From GCA-2401735 sp051252095 (GTDB lineage: Bacteria > Pseudomonadota > Gammaproteobacteria > Burkholderiales > Methylophilaceae), in assembly GCA_051252095.1 (NCBI GenBank), contig JBPOFK010000007.1:1-64000 (forward strand): a DNA stretch of 64,000 bases, given 5' to 3'. Shown piece by piece: positions 54,169 to 62,270 of this stretch. The notes beneath the pieces are model-generated. The model made no database searches, was not told the DNA's origin, and saw nothing but the letters and a program-made list of their open reading frames with translations. The position numbers and the translations under genes were made by a program. Each line of letters opens with the position of its first letter. Positions within the stretch are counted from its first letter, which is position 1.

Positions 54169-54903
54169 ATGTTTGATCATTTAAAACAAGATATTGCCAT
54201 TGTTTTTGACCGCGATCCTGCAGCAAGAACGCATTTCGAGGTATTAACCACATACCCTGGCTTACATGCACTTATGTTGCACCGTTTTAGTCATTGGCTA
54301 TGGGGGATTAAATTTTTTTGGCTAGGCCGACTATTCTCACACATTGGTCGCTTTTTAACAGGCATCGAAATTCATCCAGGTGCGACGATTGGTCATCGTG
54401 TATTTATTGATCATGGGATGGGTATTGTGATTGGTGAAACCGCTATCATTGGCGATGACTGCACCTTATACCATGGCGTGACATTGGGCGGGACATCCTG
54501 GAACAAAGGGAAAAGGCACCCAACCTTAGAAAGTGGTGTTGTGATAGGCGCAGGTGCAAAAGTCTTAGGACCCATTACCATCGGCAAAAATGCCAAGATT
54601 GGCTCTAATGCAGTTGTTGTCAGAGATGTGCCAGAAAATGCTACTGCGGTAGGTATTCCTGCACGCATATTAGAAGAAGAAAAAGCGAAAAAAGAAGCTG
54701 TGAAAGCTAAGTTTAGCGCTTATGCAGTGAGTGATGACGAAAAAGACCCTATCAATAAAGCATTGCAACCATTAATAGCAGAAATTGAACATTTAAAACG
54801 AGAGCTAGCTAGCTTATCTGATGCTAAGTCAGAAACCAAAGTTGCTAAAGCATTTTCAGTCAATAAAACCAAACGTAAACCGCGTAAAATCGCCTCTGAT
54901 TAG
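54169..54903 (+). CDS. cysE: serine O-acetyltransferase
   Basis: The 244-residue left-handed beta-helix acetyltransferase makes O-acetylserine, the precursor of cysteine. The hexapeptide repeats run through EIHPGATIGHRVFIDHGMGI and DDCTLYHGVTLGGTSW, with the catalytic His in DHGMG. The ATG at 54169 follows a TTG two codons earlier in the same frame. It lies just upstream of iscR, fitting a cysteine supply role for the cluster machinery; co-transcription is not implied because iscR has its own promoter. Confidence 0.96.
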   Translation: MFDHLKQDIAIVFDRDPAARTHFEVLTTYPGLHALMLHRFSHWLWGIKFFWLGRLFSHIGRFLTGIEIHPGATIGHRVFIDHGMGIVIGETAIIGDDCTLYHGVTLGGTSWNKGKRHPTLESGVVIGAGAKVLGPITIGKNAKIGSNAVVVRDVPENATAVGIPARILEEEKAKKEAVKAKFSAYAVSDDEKDPINKALQPLIAEIEHLKRELASLSDAKSETKVAKAFSVNKTKRKPRKIASD

Positions 54904-54923
54904 CGATTGAACTTAACAGCATA

Positions 54924-54948
54924 ATAATTGACTAATTTAGTAGGGTAT
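54924..54948 (+). promoter_or_regulatory. IscR type 1 binding site
   Basis: The 25-bp sequence starting ATAATTGACTAATTTAGTAG matches 23 of 25 positions of the enterobacterial type 1 IscR motif. It covers the -35 region of the iscR promoter, so iron-sulfur-loaded IscR should repress the operon, as in Escherichia coli. The site is seen by eye; the control is inferred from the known family. Confidence 0.8.
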
Positions 54949-54956
54949 TATAAAAT
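54928..54956 (+). promoter_or_regulatory. sigma-70 promoter of the isc operon
   Basis: -35 TTGACT (54928-54933), 17-bp spacer and -10 TAAAAT (54951-54956), about 45 bp before the iscR ATG. The IscR box overlaps the -35 and most of the spacer. Confidence 0.8.
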
Positions 54957-55001
54957 ACGACTCTGAATTACGAACCATTAACCGAATAAAGTTGATAAAC
55001 C

Positions 55002-55499
55002 ATGAGACTAACCACAAAAGGAAGATTTGCTGTCACGGCGATGCTAGACCTTGCATTAAACGAGGTTGATGCCGATGGTGCATTTAAACCAGTAACATTG
55101 GCTGGTATTAGTGAACGCCAGGACATTTCGCTTTCTTACTTAGAGCAATTGTTCAGTCGTTTACGTCGTCAGGGTTTAGTCAATAGCGTTAGAGGTCCTG
55201 GTGGTGGTTATAATTTGGCAAGAGATAAAACTGACATTTCAGTGTCTTCCATTATTGCAGCTGTCGACGAAAATATAGATGCTACACAATGCGGTGGTAA
55301 AGAGGACTGCCATGGGGCAGATGGTCGTTGTATGACACATGAATTGTGGGCAACATTAAACTCTAAAATTCTAGAGTACTTATCAGATGTCAGCCTAGCT
55401 GACATGGTTCATTCGCAGCAAGAGAAAGGTAGCGGAAAAGTTGTTTTTGCTACGTCTAAGTCATTCAATGCGAACCGAGAGGCTGTTGTTAATGGCTAA
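55002..55499 (+). CDS. iscR: iron-sulfur cluster regulator IscR
   Basis: The 165-residue Rrf2-type repressor has an N-terminal winged helix (MRLTTKGRFAVTAMLDLAL, ISLSYLEQLFSRLRRQGLVNSVRGPGGGY). The cluster ligands are Cys97, Cys103, Cys110 and His113 (the second spacing is one residue longer than in the enterobacterial protein). It senses the state of the Fe-S pool. Its stop overlaps the first desulfurase gene, so it is the first gene of the operon. Confidence 0.97.
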   Translation: MRLTTKGRFAVTAMLDLALNEVDADGAFKPVTLAGISERQDISLSYLEQLFSRLRRQGLVNSVRGPGGGYNLARDKTDISVSSIIAAVDENIDATQCGGKEDCHGADGRCMTHELWATLNSKILEYLSDVSLADMVHSQQEKGSGKVVFATSKSFNANREAVVNG

Positions 55500-56637
55500 T
55501 GTTTACTTTGACCATAATAGTACAACAGCGCTTAAGCCAGCAGTGCTCGAAGCGATGTTACCGTTCATGGCAAACCAACATGGCAACCCTACTAGCCAAC
55601 ATAGTTATGGGCGTCATGCACGCGATGCCATAGAGCAAGCAAGACGTCAGGTAGCACAAGCAGTTGGTGCGCAAGCGAGCCAAGTTGTGTTTACAGCTAG
55701 TGGAACAGAAGCGAATAACTTTGCCATAACAGGTATCGCTAGCAATTTAGAAAAAGCGCAACTATTATCAAGTAGCATTGAACACCCATGTGTTTCACGT
55801 CCAGCACTAGCAATGCAACAATATGGCTGGAAAACAAACACTATAAAAGTGGATAGTAATTGCCAACTAGATTTTGACGATTTGCAGAGTAAGCTTGAAG
55901 CGCCGACTAGCTTAATCTCTTGCATGTTAGCAAATAATGAAACGGGTGCGATTCAAGATGTTAAAAAAGTAGTGGCTTTTGCAGCTAAAAACAAAACATT
56001 GGTGCACACAGATGCGGTGCAAGCACTAGGGAAAATGCATATTGATTTTACAGAATTGGGTATCCATGCAATGACCATATCTAGTCACAAAATTGGTGGC
56101 CCATTGGGTGCAGGTGCGCTGGTTCTTAATAAGCGTGTTGACATCCAGCCGCTGCTATATGGTGGCGGTCAAGAAAAAGGCTTACGTAGCGGCACAGAAA
56201 ATATTGCTGCCATCGTTGGTTTTGGTGTTGCTTGTGAACTTGCCACGGCAACGGTCAGTGATTTTGTTTCTCACACAAAGGCTCTACGCCAGCGGTTGGA
56301 AGCTGGGTTGCTTAGTATGAATGCAACCATTTTTGCGCAACAAGCAGAACGTTTACCGAATACAAGCTTTTTTGCTTTCAATAATATTGAAGGCGAAACG
56401 TTAGTCACCGCACTAGACAAATTAGGCTTTGCAGTTGCTAGTGGCTCTGCTTGCTCTAGCGCAAGCAGTGAACCAAGCCATGTATTGCTTGCAATGGATG
56501 TCGATGATGATTTAGCCAGAGGCGCCATAAGGGTTAGCCTCAGCTCGAGTAATACACAAGAACAAATTGATAAATTTTTAATTGCATTAAAGCAGGCATT
56601 GCAGGATTTAAGACAAATGACTGCAGTTGCTGCTTAA
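55492..56637 (+). CDS. cysteine desulfurase, first of two tandem copies (IscS/NifS-like)
   Basis: The 381-residue PLP enzyme moves sulfur from cysteine to a protein cysteine. DFDHNSTT-like opening (VYFDHNSTTALKPAVLEAM), the PLP lysine in SSHKIGGPLGAGALVLN near residue 200 and the persulfide Cys in ASGSACSSASSEPSHVLL near 325 are all present. It overlaps the iscR stop by 8 bp. It differs clearly from the second copy and lacks the extended C-terminus that IscS uses to dock IscU. It is probably active but with a different partner. Confidence 0.92.
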   Translation: MANVYFDHNSTTALKPAVLEAMLPFMANQHGNPTSQHSYGRHARDAIEQARRQVAQAVGAQASQVVFTASGTEANNFAITGIASNLEKAQLLSSSIEHPCVSRPALAMQQYGWKTNTIKVDSNCQLDFDDLQSKLEAPTSLISCMLANNETGAIQDVKKVVAFAAKNKTLVHTDAVQALGKMHIDFTELGIHAMTISSHKIGGPLGAGALVLNKRVDIQPLLYGGGQEKGLRSGTENIAAIVGFGVACELATATVSDFVSHTKALRQRLEAGLLSMNATIFAQQAERLPNTSFFAFNNIEGETLVTALDKLGFAVASGSACSSASSEPSHVLLAMDVDDDLARGAIRVSLSSSNTQEQIDKFLIALKQALQDLRQMTAVAA

Positions 56638-56659
56638 ACAAAGGAAGTTAAAACTGAAC

Positions 56660-57871
56660 ATGGAAAGAATGCCAATATATTTAGACTACTCTGCGACAAC
56701 GCCAGTAGATCCACGTGTCGCAGAAAAAATGATTCCATACTTAACAGAACAGTATGGCAACCCAGCATCGCGAAGCCATCCTTACGGTTGGACAGCAGAA
56801 AAAGCAGTCGAAAACGCACGTGAAGAAGTGGCTAAATTAGTCAATGCTGATCCGCGAGAAATTGTATGGACTTCTGGTGCAACAGAGTCTGATAATCTTG
56901 CACTCAAGGGCGCCGCACACTTTTATAAGGGTAAAGGTAAACACATCATTACCATCGCCACGGAGCACAAAGCAGTGATTGACCCTGTGCGCGAATTGGA
57001 GCGACAAGGTTTTACAGCGACGTTCTTAGAGCCTGAAGATAATGGTTTGGTCGATATTGAAAAATTTAAAGCAGCTATCCAACCTGACACGATATTAGCC
57101 TCTGTGATGTTGGTTAATAATGAAATTGGTGTGATTCAAGACATTGAGGCGATTGGCAATATCTGTCGTGAACACGGCGTCATCTTTCATGTTGATGCGG
57201 CACAAGCGACAGGTAAAGTTGAAATTGACTTGGCTACATTGCCGGTTGATTTAATGAGTTTTTCTGCACATAAAACTTATGGCCCTAAAGGCATCGGTGC
57301 ATTATATGTACGTCGTAAACCACGTGTTCGAATTGAAGCACAAATGCATGGTGGCGGACATGAACGTGGCATGCGTTCTGGCACTTTAGCGACCCATCAA
57401 ATTGTAGGTATGGGTGAGGCATTTAGAATCGCGCGTGAGGAAATGCATGCGGAAAATGAACGCATCCATATGTTAAACAACAGACTACTCAGCGGTTTAC
57501 AAGAAATTGAAGAGTCTTATGTGAATGGTGATTTAAGTCACCGTGTACCCCATAACCTCAATGTTAGTTTTAACTATGTTGAAGGTGAGTCATTGATTAT
57601 GGCGATTAAAGGCATTGCGGTTTCAAGTGGCTCAGCTTGTACTTCCGCTAGTTTAGAGCCTAGTTATGTTTTGCGCGCTTTAGGTCGCTCAGATGAACTT
57701 GCACATAGCTCTATTCGCTTCTCAATTGGTCGATTTACCACTGAAGCTGATGTGGACTACACGATTAAATTGCTAAAAGACAAAATCGGCAAGTTGCGTG
57801 AGTTATCACCACTTTGGGAAATGTTCCAAGATGGTGTTGATCTCTCTAAAGTTGAATGGGCAGAACACTAA
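56660..57871 (+). CDS. iscS: cysteine desulfurase IscS
   Basis: The 403-residue canonical housekeeping desulfurase (MPIYLDYSATTPVDPRVAEKM) has the PLP lysine in SFSAHKTYGPKGIGALYV near 205 and the persulfide Cys in SSGSACTSASLEPSYVLRALG near 328. The C-terminal tail (LSPLWEMFQDGVDLSKVEWAEH) is the IscU-contact region. The start at 56660 is chosen with AGGAAG upstream; a second ATG follows three codons later. Confidence 0.97.
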   Translation: MERMPIYLDYSATTPVDPRVAEKMIPYLTEQYGNPASRSHPYGWTAEKAVENAREEVAKLVNADPREIVWTSGATESDNLALKGAAHFYKGKGKHIITIATEHKAVIDPVRELERQGFTATFLEPEDNGLVDIEKFKAAIQPDTILASVMLVNNEIGVIQDIEAIGNICREHGVIFHVDAAQATGKVEIDLATLPVDLMSFSAHKTYGPKGIGALYVRRKPRVRIEAQMHGGGHERGMRSGTLATHQIVGMGEAFRIAREEMHAENERIHMLNNRLLSGLQEIEESYVNGDLSHRVPHNLNVSFNYVEGESLIMAIKGIAVSSGSACTSASLEPSYVLRALGRSDELAHSSIRFSIGRFTTEADVDYTIKLLKDKIGKLRELSPLWEMFQDGVDLSKVEWAEH

Positions 57872-57915
57872 ATAAATAAGTTTTAATTGATTTTTGAAAA
57901 GTAATTAATTTAATG

Positions 57916-58016
57916 AAAAATTAAAAGACGAAATCAGTTCAAGGCAGCGATGTGTAGACAGTACGTTAGTACGGCAAACTGAGCTAACGCAGAAATGATG
58001 CAGTATTTTAATTTTA
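57916..58016. repeat. repeat-like element between iscS and iscU
   Basis: About 100 bp with inverted ends (AAATTAAAA at 57918-57926, TTTTAATTT at 58006-58014) and a central CAGTACGTTAGTACGG with a short direct repeat (AGTACG, TTAGTACG). Base composition in the middle is higher in GC than the surrounding leader. The form is that of a small dispersed extragenic or MITE-like repeat, but only one copy is visible here, so the class is not certain. Confidence 0.5.
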
Positions 58017-58027
58017 AGGAGAAGTAA

Positions 58028-58423
58028 ATGGCATATTCAGATAAAGTATTAGACCACTATGAAAACCCACGTAACGTTGGTTCTTTAGATAAAAATGACC
58101 CAAACGTTGGAACTGGCATGGTTGGAGCACCAGCTTGTGGTGACGTGATGAAGCTAATGATTAAGGTGAATGATGCAGGTTTAATCGAAGATGCAAAATT
58201 CAAAACCTATGGCTGCGGCTCAGCGATTGCATCTAGCTCATTGGTCACAGAATGGCTTAAAGGAAAAACTGTCGATGAAGCATATGCGATTAAAAACTCT
58301 GCGATTGCAGAAGAACTCGCTTTACCGCCAGTTAAAATTCACTGCTCAGTGTTGGCTGAAGATGCTATTAAGGCTGCAGTAGCTGATATTAAAGCTAAAA
58401 AAGCAGGCAAAGAGGCAGCATAA
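58028..58423 (+). CDS. iscU: iron-sulfur cluster scaffold IscU
   Basis: The 131-residue scaffold has the three cluster cysteines and Asp: GAPACGD near residue 40, YGCGSAIASSS near 63 and IHCSVLAEDAI near 105. LPPVKIHCS contains the LPPVK tag recognised by HscA. AAGGAG precedes the ATG. It shares the operon with iscS and iscA, but about 155 bp with a repeat-like element separates it from iscS. Confidence 0.99.
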   Translation: MAYSDKVLDHYENPRNVGSLDKNDPNVGTGMVGAPACGDVMKLMIKVNDAGLIEDAKFKTYGCGSAIASSSLVTEWLKGKTVDEAYAIKNSAIAEELALPPVKIHCSVLAEDAIKAAVADIKAKKAGKEAA

Positions 58424-58746
58424 TGGCAATTAGCTTAACGCCTGCCGCGGCTAATCGTGTCGAAAAGTTCCTTGCCAATCGTGGCAAAGGGATTGGCTTA
58501 CGCTTGGGTGTTAAAACCACGGGCTGTTCAGGTATGGCCTATACACTAGAGTTTGTGGATGAAATGAAAACGGAAGATATGGCTTTTGAAAGCCATGGTG
58601 TCACAGTAATTGTCGACCCTAAAAGCTTCGTTTATATTGATGGTACTGAATTAGACTTTACCAAAGAAGGTTTAAATGAAGGTTTTAAGTTTAACAACCC
58701 TAATGTAAAAGACGAATGTGGTTGTGGGGAAAGCTTTACGGTGTGA
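58423..58746 (+). CDS. iscA: A-type iron-sulfur carrier IscA
   Basis: The 107-residue A-type carrier has the three cysteines in TTGCSGMAYTLEFVDE near 35 and CGCGES near the end. It delivers clusters to apo-proteins. The ATG overlaps the iscU stop, and the end overlaps hscB. Confidence 0.98.
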   Translation: MAISLTPAAANRVEKFLANRGKGIGLRLGVKTTGCSGMAYTLEFVDEMKTEDMAFESHGVTVIVDPKSFVYIDGTELDFTKEGLNEGFKFNNPNVKDECGCGESFTV

Positions 58747-59264
58747 GTGAAAATTACTTTGAACTCTTTGGCCTTAATCAAGCATTTACAATCGACGCTT
58801 CTGCATTAGAGAGCCAGTATCGAGCAATTCAATCGGCTTCACACCCTGACCGCTTTGTAACGGCACCATCTGCTGAAAAATTAAAATCTATGCAGACTGC
58901 TACATTGGCAAATGAAGCTTATCAAACGCTAAAAAATCCTGCATCTCGTGCGCAATATTTGCTTTCATTACACCAGATTAATGCAACGAAAGAGACAGAT
59001 ACTGCCATGCCAGCAGATTTCTTAATGCAACAAATGGAATGGCGCGAAGCACTGGAAGATTTCAAAGCAGCTCAAGATATTAATGGCTTAGATACCCTAG
59101 CAAAAGAAATGCGGCAAGAAGCTAAAACACTGAGCGAAGAACTAGCTAATTTAATTGATGAAAAAAATGATTTAGCATCAGCAACAGAAACAACACGTAA
59201 ACTCATATTTATAAATAAAGTGTGTGAGGACATTAACAAAGCCATCACACAAATAGAGGACTAA
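58743..59264 (+). CDS. hscB: co-chaperone HscB
   Basis: The 173-residue J-type protein has the HPD motif in SASHPDRFVTA near residue 33 and a helical C-terminal IscU-binding part. I start at the GTG at 58743, which overlaps the iscA stop by 4 bp with GGGGAAAG upstream; this gives the normal length. The longer frame from 58716 lies within iscA and has no such support. Confidence 0.95.
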   Translation: MSENYFELFGLNQAFTIDASALESQYRAIQSASHPDRFVTAPSAEKLKSMQTATLANEAYQTLKNPASRAQYLLSLHQINATKETDTAMPADFLMQQMEWREALEDFKAAQDINGLDTLAKEMRQEAKTLSEELANLIDEKNDLASATETTRKLIFINKVCEDINKAITQIED

Positions 59265-61165
59265 TGGCGTTACTACAAATTTCAGAACCAGGCATGAGTG
59301 CTGAACCACACCAGCATAAGTTGGCAGTTGGTATTGATCTTGGTACAACAAACTCACTAGTAGCTACTGTACGCAGTGGCATGAGCACCGTCTTGCAAGA
59401 TGAACATGGGCACTCACTATTACCGTCTGTCGTGCGTTATAGCGCAGAGGGCAAAGTAATCGTTGGCCATCGCGCGCAAGCAGAACAAAGCAATGATCCT
59501 GTTAATACTATCGCATCTGTTAAACGTTTTATGGGACGTAGCTTAAAAGACATCACAGATAAAGCGCATATCCCCTATCACTTTGTAAGCAACCATTCGG
59601 GAGACGATGCTACTCAAGGCATGTTGCAACTTAAAACCCGTGCAGGCTTAAAAAGCCCTGTAGAGATTTCTGCAGAGATTTTAATCACACTTAAAGCACG
59701 TGCTGAAAAGGCGCTTGATGGAGAGCTTACCGGAGCAGTCATTACTGTACCTGCTTATTTTGATGATGCGCAACGTCAGGCTACCAAAGATGCTGCACGC
59801 CTTGCTGGGTTAAATGTGCTACGTTTATTAAACGAACCAACAGCGGCAGCAGTGGCATATGGTTTAGACAACGCTTCTGAGGGTGTCTTTGTCATCTATG
59901 ATTTAGGTGGTGGTACATTTGACGTTAGTATCCTGCGCCTATCAAAAGGCGTGTTTGAAGTACTAGCCACAAATGGCGATTCAGCGCTAGGAGGTGATGA
60001 TTTCGATCATCGTATTTATTGTTGGATACTTGACCGCATTAGAGAAGAAAATCCAAAAGCGAAGCCACTCAGTGAAGAAGACACCCGTTTGCTTTTAACG
60101 AAAGCACGTCAAGCTAAAGAGTGGCTAACCGATAATTACGAGGCGCAAATCACTTGCCGTTTAAGTGAGGGTTATTCTGTAGATTTCAGTCTAAATGTGG
60201 ATGCCTTTATTGAATTGACGCAAAACTTAGTCAATAAAACCTTAAGCCCTATGCGAAAAGCCATGCGTGATGCTGATCTGGATTCAGAAGATATAAATGG
60301 CGTAGTTATGGTGGGTGGCGCGACCCGCATGCCACATGTGCGGCATGCTGTAGAAGAGTTCTTTCAACAAGAACCACTCACCAACTTAGATCCTGATAAG
60401 GTTGTTGCCTTAGGTGCAGCTATTCAAGCAAATGTGCTTGCTGGCAATAAGAGTGATGAGGATTTATTATTATTAGACGTCACACCACTCTCTCTTGGTT
60501 TAGAAACCATGGGTGGATTGGTAGAAAAAATCATTCCGCGTAATTCAACTTTGCCCGTTGCTCGTGCACAAGACTTTACAACATTTAAAGATGGACAAAC
60601 CGCGATGAGTATTCACGTACTGCAAGGTGAGCGTGATTTAGTGTCTGCATGTCGATCTTTAGCCCGTTTTGAGTTACGTGGCATTCCACCAATGGCGGCT
60701 GGTGCAGCCCGGATTCGTGTCACCTTTCAAGTTGATGCAGATGGCTTACTATCTGTATCTGCACGTGAAGAAACAAAAGGCGTAGAAGCCAATATTACAG
60801 TAAAACCTTCTTATGGTTTAAGTGAAGATGAAATCACCGATATGCTGCAATCATCTTTTACTGCTGCAGAATCAGATAAACAAGCACGTGCTGTTGCTGA
60901 AGCAAAAGTAGATGCCATGAGCTTAATCAGCGCAATCACTATTGCATTAGAGCAAGATGGTCACTTACTAGAAGATAAAGAAAAAGACCAAATACGCGCA
61001 TCAGTTGATGCCTTAGAAAATGTATTAAAAACAGATGATAGCCAAGCAATCCATACAGCAACTGAATCGCTAAACGCCGCAACAGAAGCATTTGCTGCAA
61101 AAAGAATGGATGTGAGCGTTAGTCGCGCATTAGCTGGTAAAAAGGTTGATGAAGTTAACTTATAG
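59264..61165 (+). CDS. hscA: Hsp70-family chaperone HscA
   Basis: The 633-residue specialised Hsp70 releases clusters from IscU. ATPase motifs include VGIDLGTTNSLVA near residue 22, FVIYDLGGGTFDVSIL near 212 and VVMVGGATRMPHVR near 350; LLLLDVTPLSLGLETMGG opens the substrate domain. It overlaps the hscB stop by one base and is followed by fdx at 14 bp. Confidence 0.98.
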   Translation: MALLQISEPGMSAEPHQHKLAVGIDLGTTNSLVATVRSGMSTVLQDEHGHSLLPSVVRYSAEGKVIVGHRAQAEQSNDPVNTIASVKRFMGRSLKDITDKAHIPYHFVSNHSGDDATQGMLQLKTRAGLKSPVEISAEILITLKARAEKALDGELTGAVITVPAYFDDAQRQATKDAARLAGLNVLRLLNEPTAAAVAYGLDNASEGVFVIYDLGGGTFDVSILRLSKGVFEVLATNGDSALGGDDFDHRIYCWILDRIREENPKAKPLSEEDTRLLLTKARQAKEWLTDNYEAQITCRLSEGYSVDFSLNVDAFIELTQNLVNKTLSPMRKAMRDADLDSEDINGVVMVGGATRMPHVRHAVEEFFQQEPLTNLDPDKVVALGAAIQANVLAGNKSDEDLLLLDVTPLSLGLETMGGLVEKIIPRNSTLPVARAQDFTTFKDGQTAMSIHVLQGERDLVSACRSLARFELRGIPPMAAGAARIRVTFQVDADGLLSVSAREETKGVEANITVKPSYGLSEDEITDMLQSSFTAAESDKQARAVAEAKVDAMSLISAITIALEQDGHLLEDKEKDQIRASVDALENVLKTDDSQAIHTATESLNAATEAFAAKRMDVSVSRALAGKKVDEVNL

Positions 61166-61179
61166 TTGAAAAGAAATAA

Positions 61180-61527
61180 ATGACACAAATAATTGTATTA
61201 CCACATGTAGAACTTTGCCCAGATGGAGCAGCCTTTGAAGCAAAAAAAGGAGAATCTATCTGCCAAAACCTTTTAGACCATGACATTGATATTGATCACG
61301 CATGTGATCAAGCTTGTGCTTGCACTACTTGTCATGTCATTGTGCGCGAAGGATACAATACACTGAATGAAGCAACTGAAGAAGAAGATGATTTACTCGA
61401 TAAAGCGTGGGGTTTGGAACCACAATCAAGACTTTCTTGCCAAGCAATTGTGGAAGAAACGGATTTAGTTGTTGAAATACCTAAGTATTCAATCAACATG
61501 GCAAAAGAAGGGCATCGTAAAGACTAA
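61180..61527 (+). CDS. fdx: isc-type [2Fe-2S] ferredoxin
   Basis: The 115-residue adrenodoxin-type ferredoxin has the four ligands in CDQACACTTCHVIV (near residues 42-55) and the later LSCQAIV. It gives electrons for cluster assembly. It is the last isc gene; no iscX follows, unlike in enterobacteria. Confidence 0.97.
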   Translation: MTQIIVLPHVELCPDGAAFEAKKGESICQNLLDHDIDIDHACDQACACTTCHVIVREGYNTLNEATEEEDDLLDKAWGLEPQSRLSCQAIVEETDLVVEIPKYSINMAKEGHRKD

Positions 61528-61544
61528 ATGGCGACATTGATTTA

Positions 61545-61576
61545 AAAAAGGGTGATTGATTACAATCACCCTTTTT
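61545..61576 (+). terminator. bidirectional terminator after fdx
   Basis: AAAAAGGGTGATTG and CAATCACCCTTTTT form a perfect 14-bp stem with an ATTA loop. The flanks give T runs in both directions, so it serves the isc operon and the convergent carbonic anhydrase gene. Confidence 0.93.
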
Positions 61577-61587
61577 CTTAGTCGTGT

Positions 61588-62235
61588 TTATACGCCTACA
61601 AACGTATTTGGCATAAACCTTACTTTACCATTGGTAATATCATACACTGCACCAACAATGCCAACTTCTTTCGCTTGCGTCATATCATCTAAAATATCGC
61701 TGCAACGCAATATACTCTCAATTTGATATTTTACATTGAGCTCACAAACCTTTTGTACAAAATCAGGGTTATTAGAACAACGTTCTGCCGCATCTGCCAC
61801 TGTTTTTTCATGGCGAATTGATGGTTTAATCATATTGATAATTTCTCCAATATGACCATCTTTAAAATCATCACAAGCCGCTTTTACAGCTCCACAACTG
61901 GTATGCCCCATCACAACAATTAGTTTTGCTCCTAAGTATTTACTGCCAAACTCTAGGCTACCAATCCCTTTATCAGAAGCAATATTCCCAGCTAAGCGGA
62001 CACTAAAAACATCGCCAAGGGCTTGGTCAAACAGCAACTCGACAGGCGCTCTAGAGTCACTACAACTCAGTACAGAAGCAAATGGATGTTGCTTTTCTTT
62101 TGTTAAATGTATCAATGACTTAAAATCTTTTTCAGATTCAATCTCATTAATAAAACGCTCATTCCCTTCTATTAAAATATCCAATGCCTCTTGTGGGGTC
62201 ATTTTGTCGCGATCTAATAATGGGTGCTTATACAT
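61588..62235 (-). CDS. beta-class carbonic anhydrase
   Basis: The 215-residue zinc enzyme interconverts CO2 and bicarbonate. The zinc ligands and active-site pair are Cys58, Asp60 and Arg62 (SCSDSRAPVE) and His111 with Cys114 (GHTSCGAV). The segment LAGNIASDKGIGSLEFG is typical. It lies 35 bp downstream of the SulP transporter gene on the same strand and probably shares its transcript. Confidence 0.97.
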   Translation of the reverse strand: MYKHPLLDRDKMTPQEALDILIEGNERFINEIESEKDFKSLIHLTKEKQHPFASVLSCSDSRAPVELLFDQALGDVFSVRLAGNIASDKGIGSLEFGSKYLGAKLIVVMGHTSCGAVKAACDDFKDGHIGEIINMIKPSIRHEKTVADAAERCSNNPDFVQKVCELNVKYQIESILRCSDILDDMTQAKEVGIVGAVYDITNGKVRFMPNTFVGV

Positions 62236-62270
62236 ATCAATGAATTCCTTTTAATAAATTAGATAAAAAC

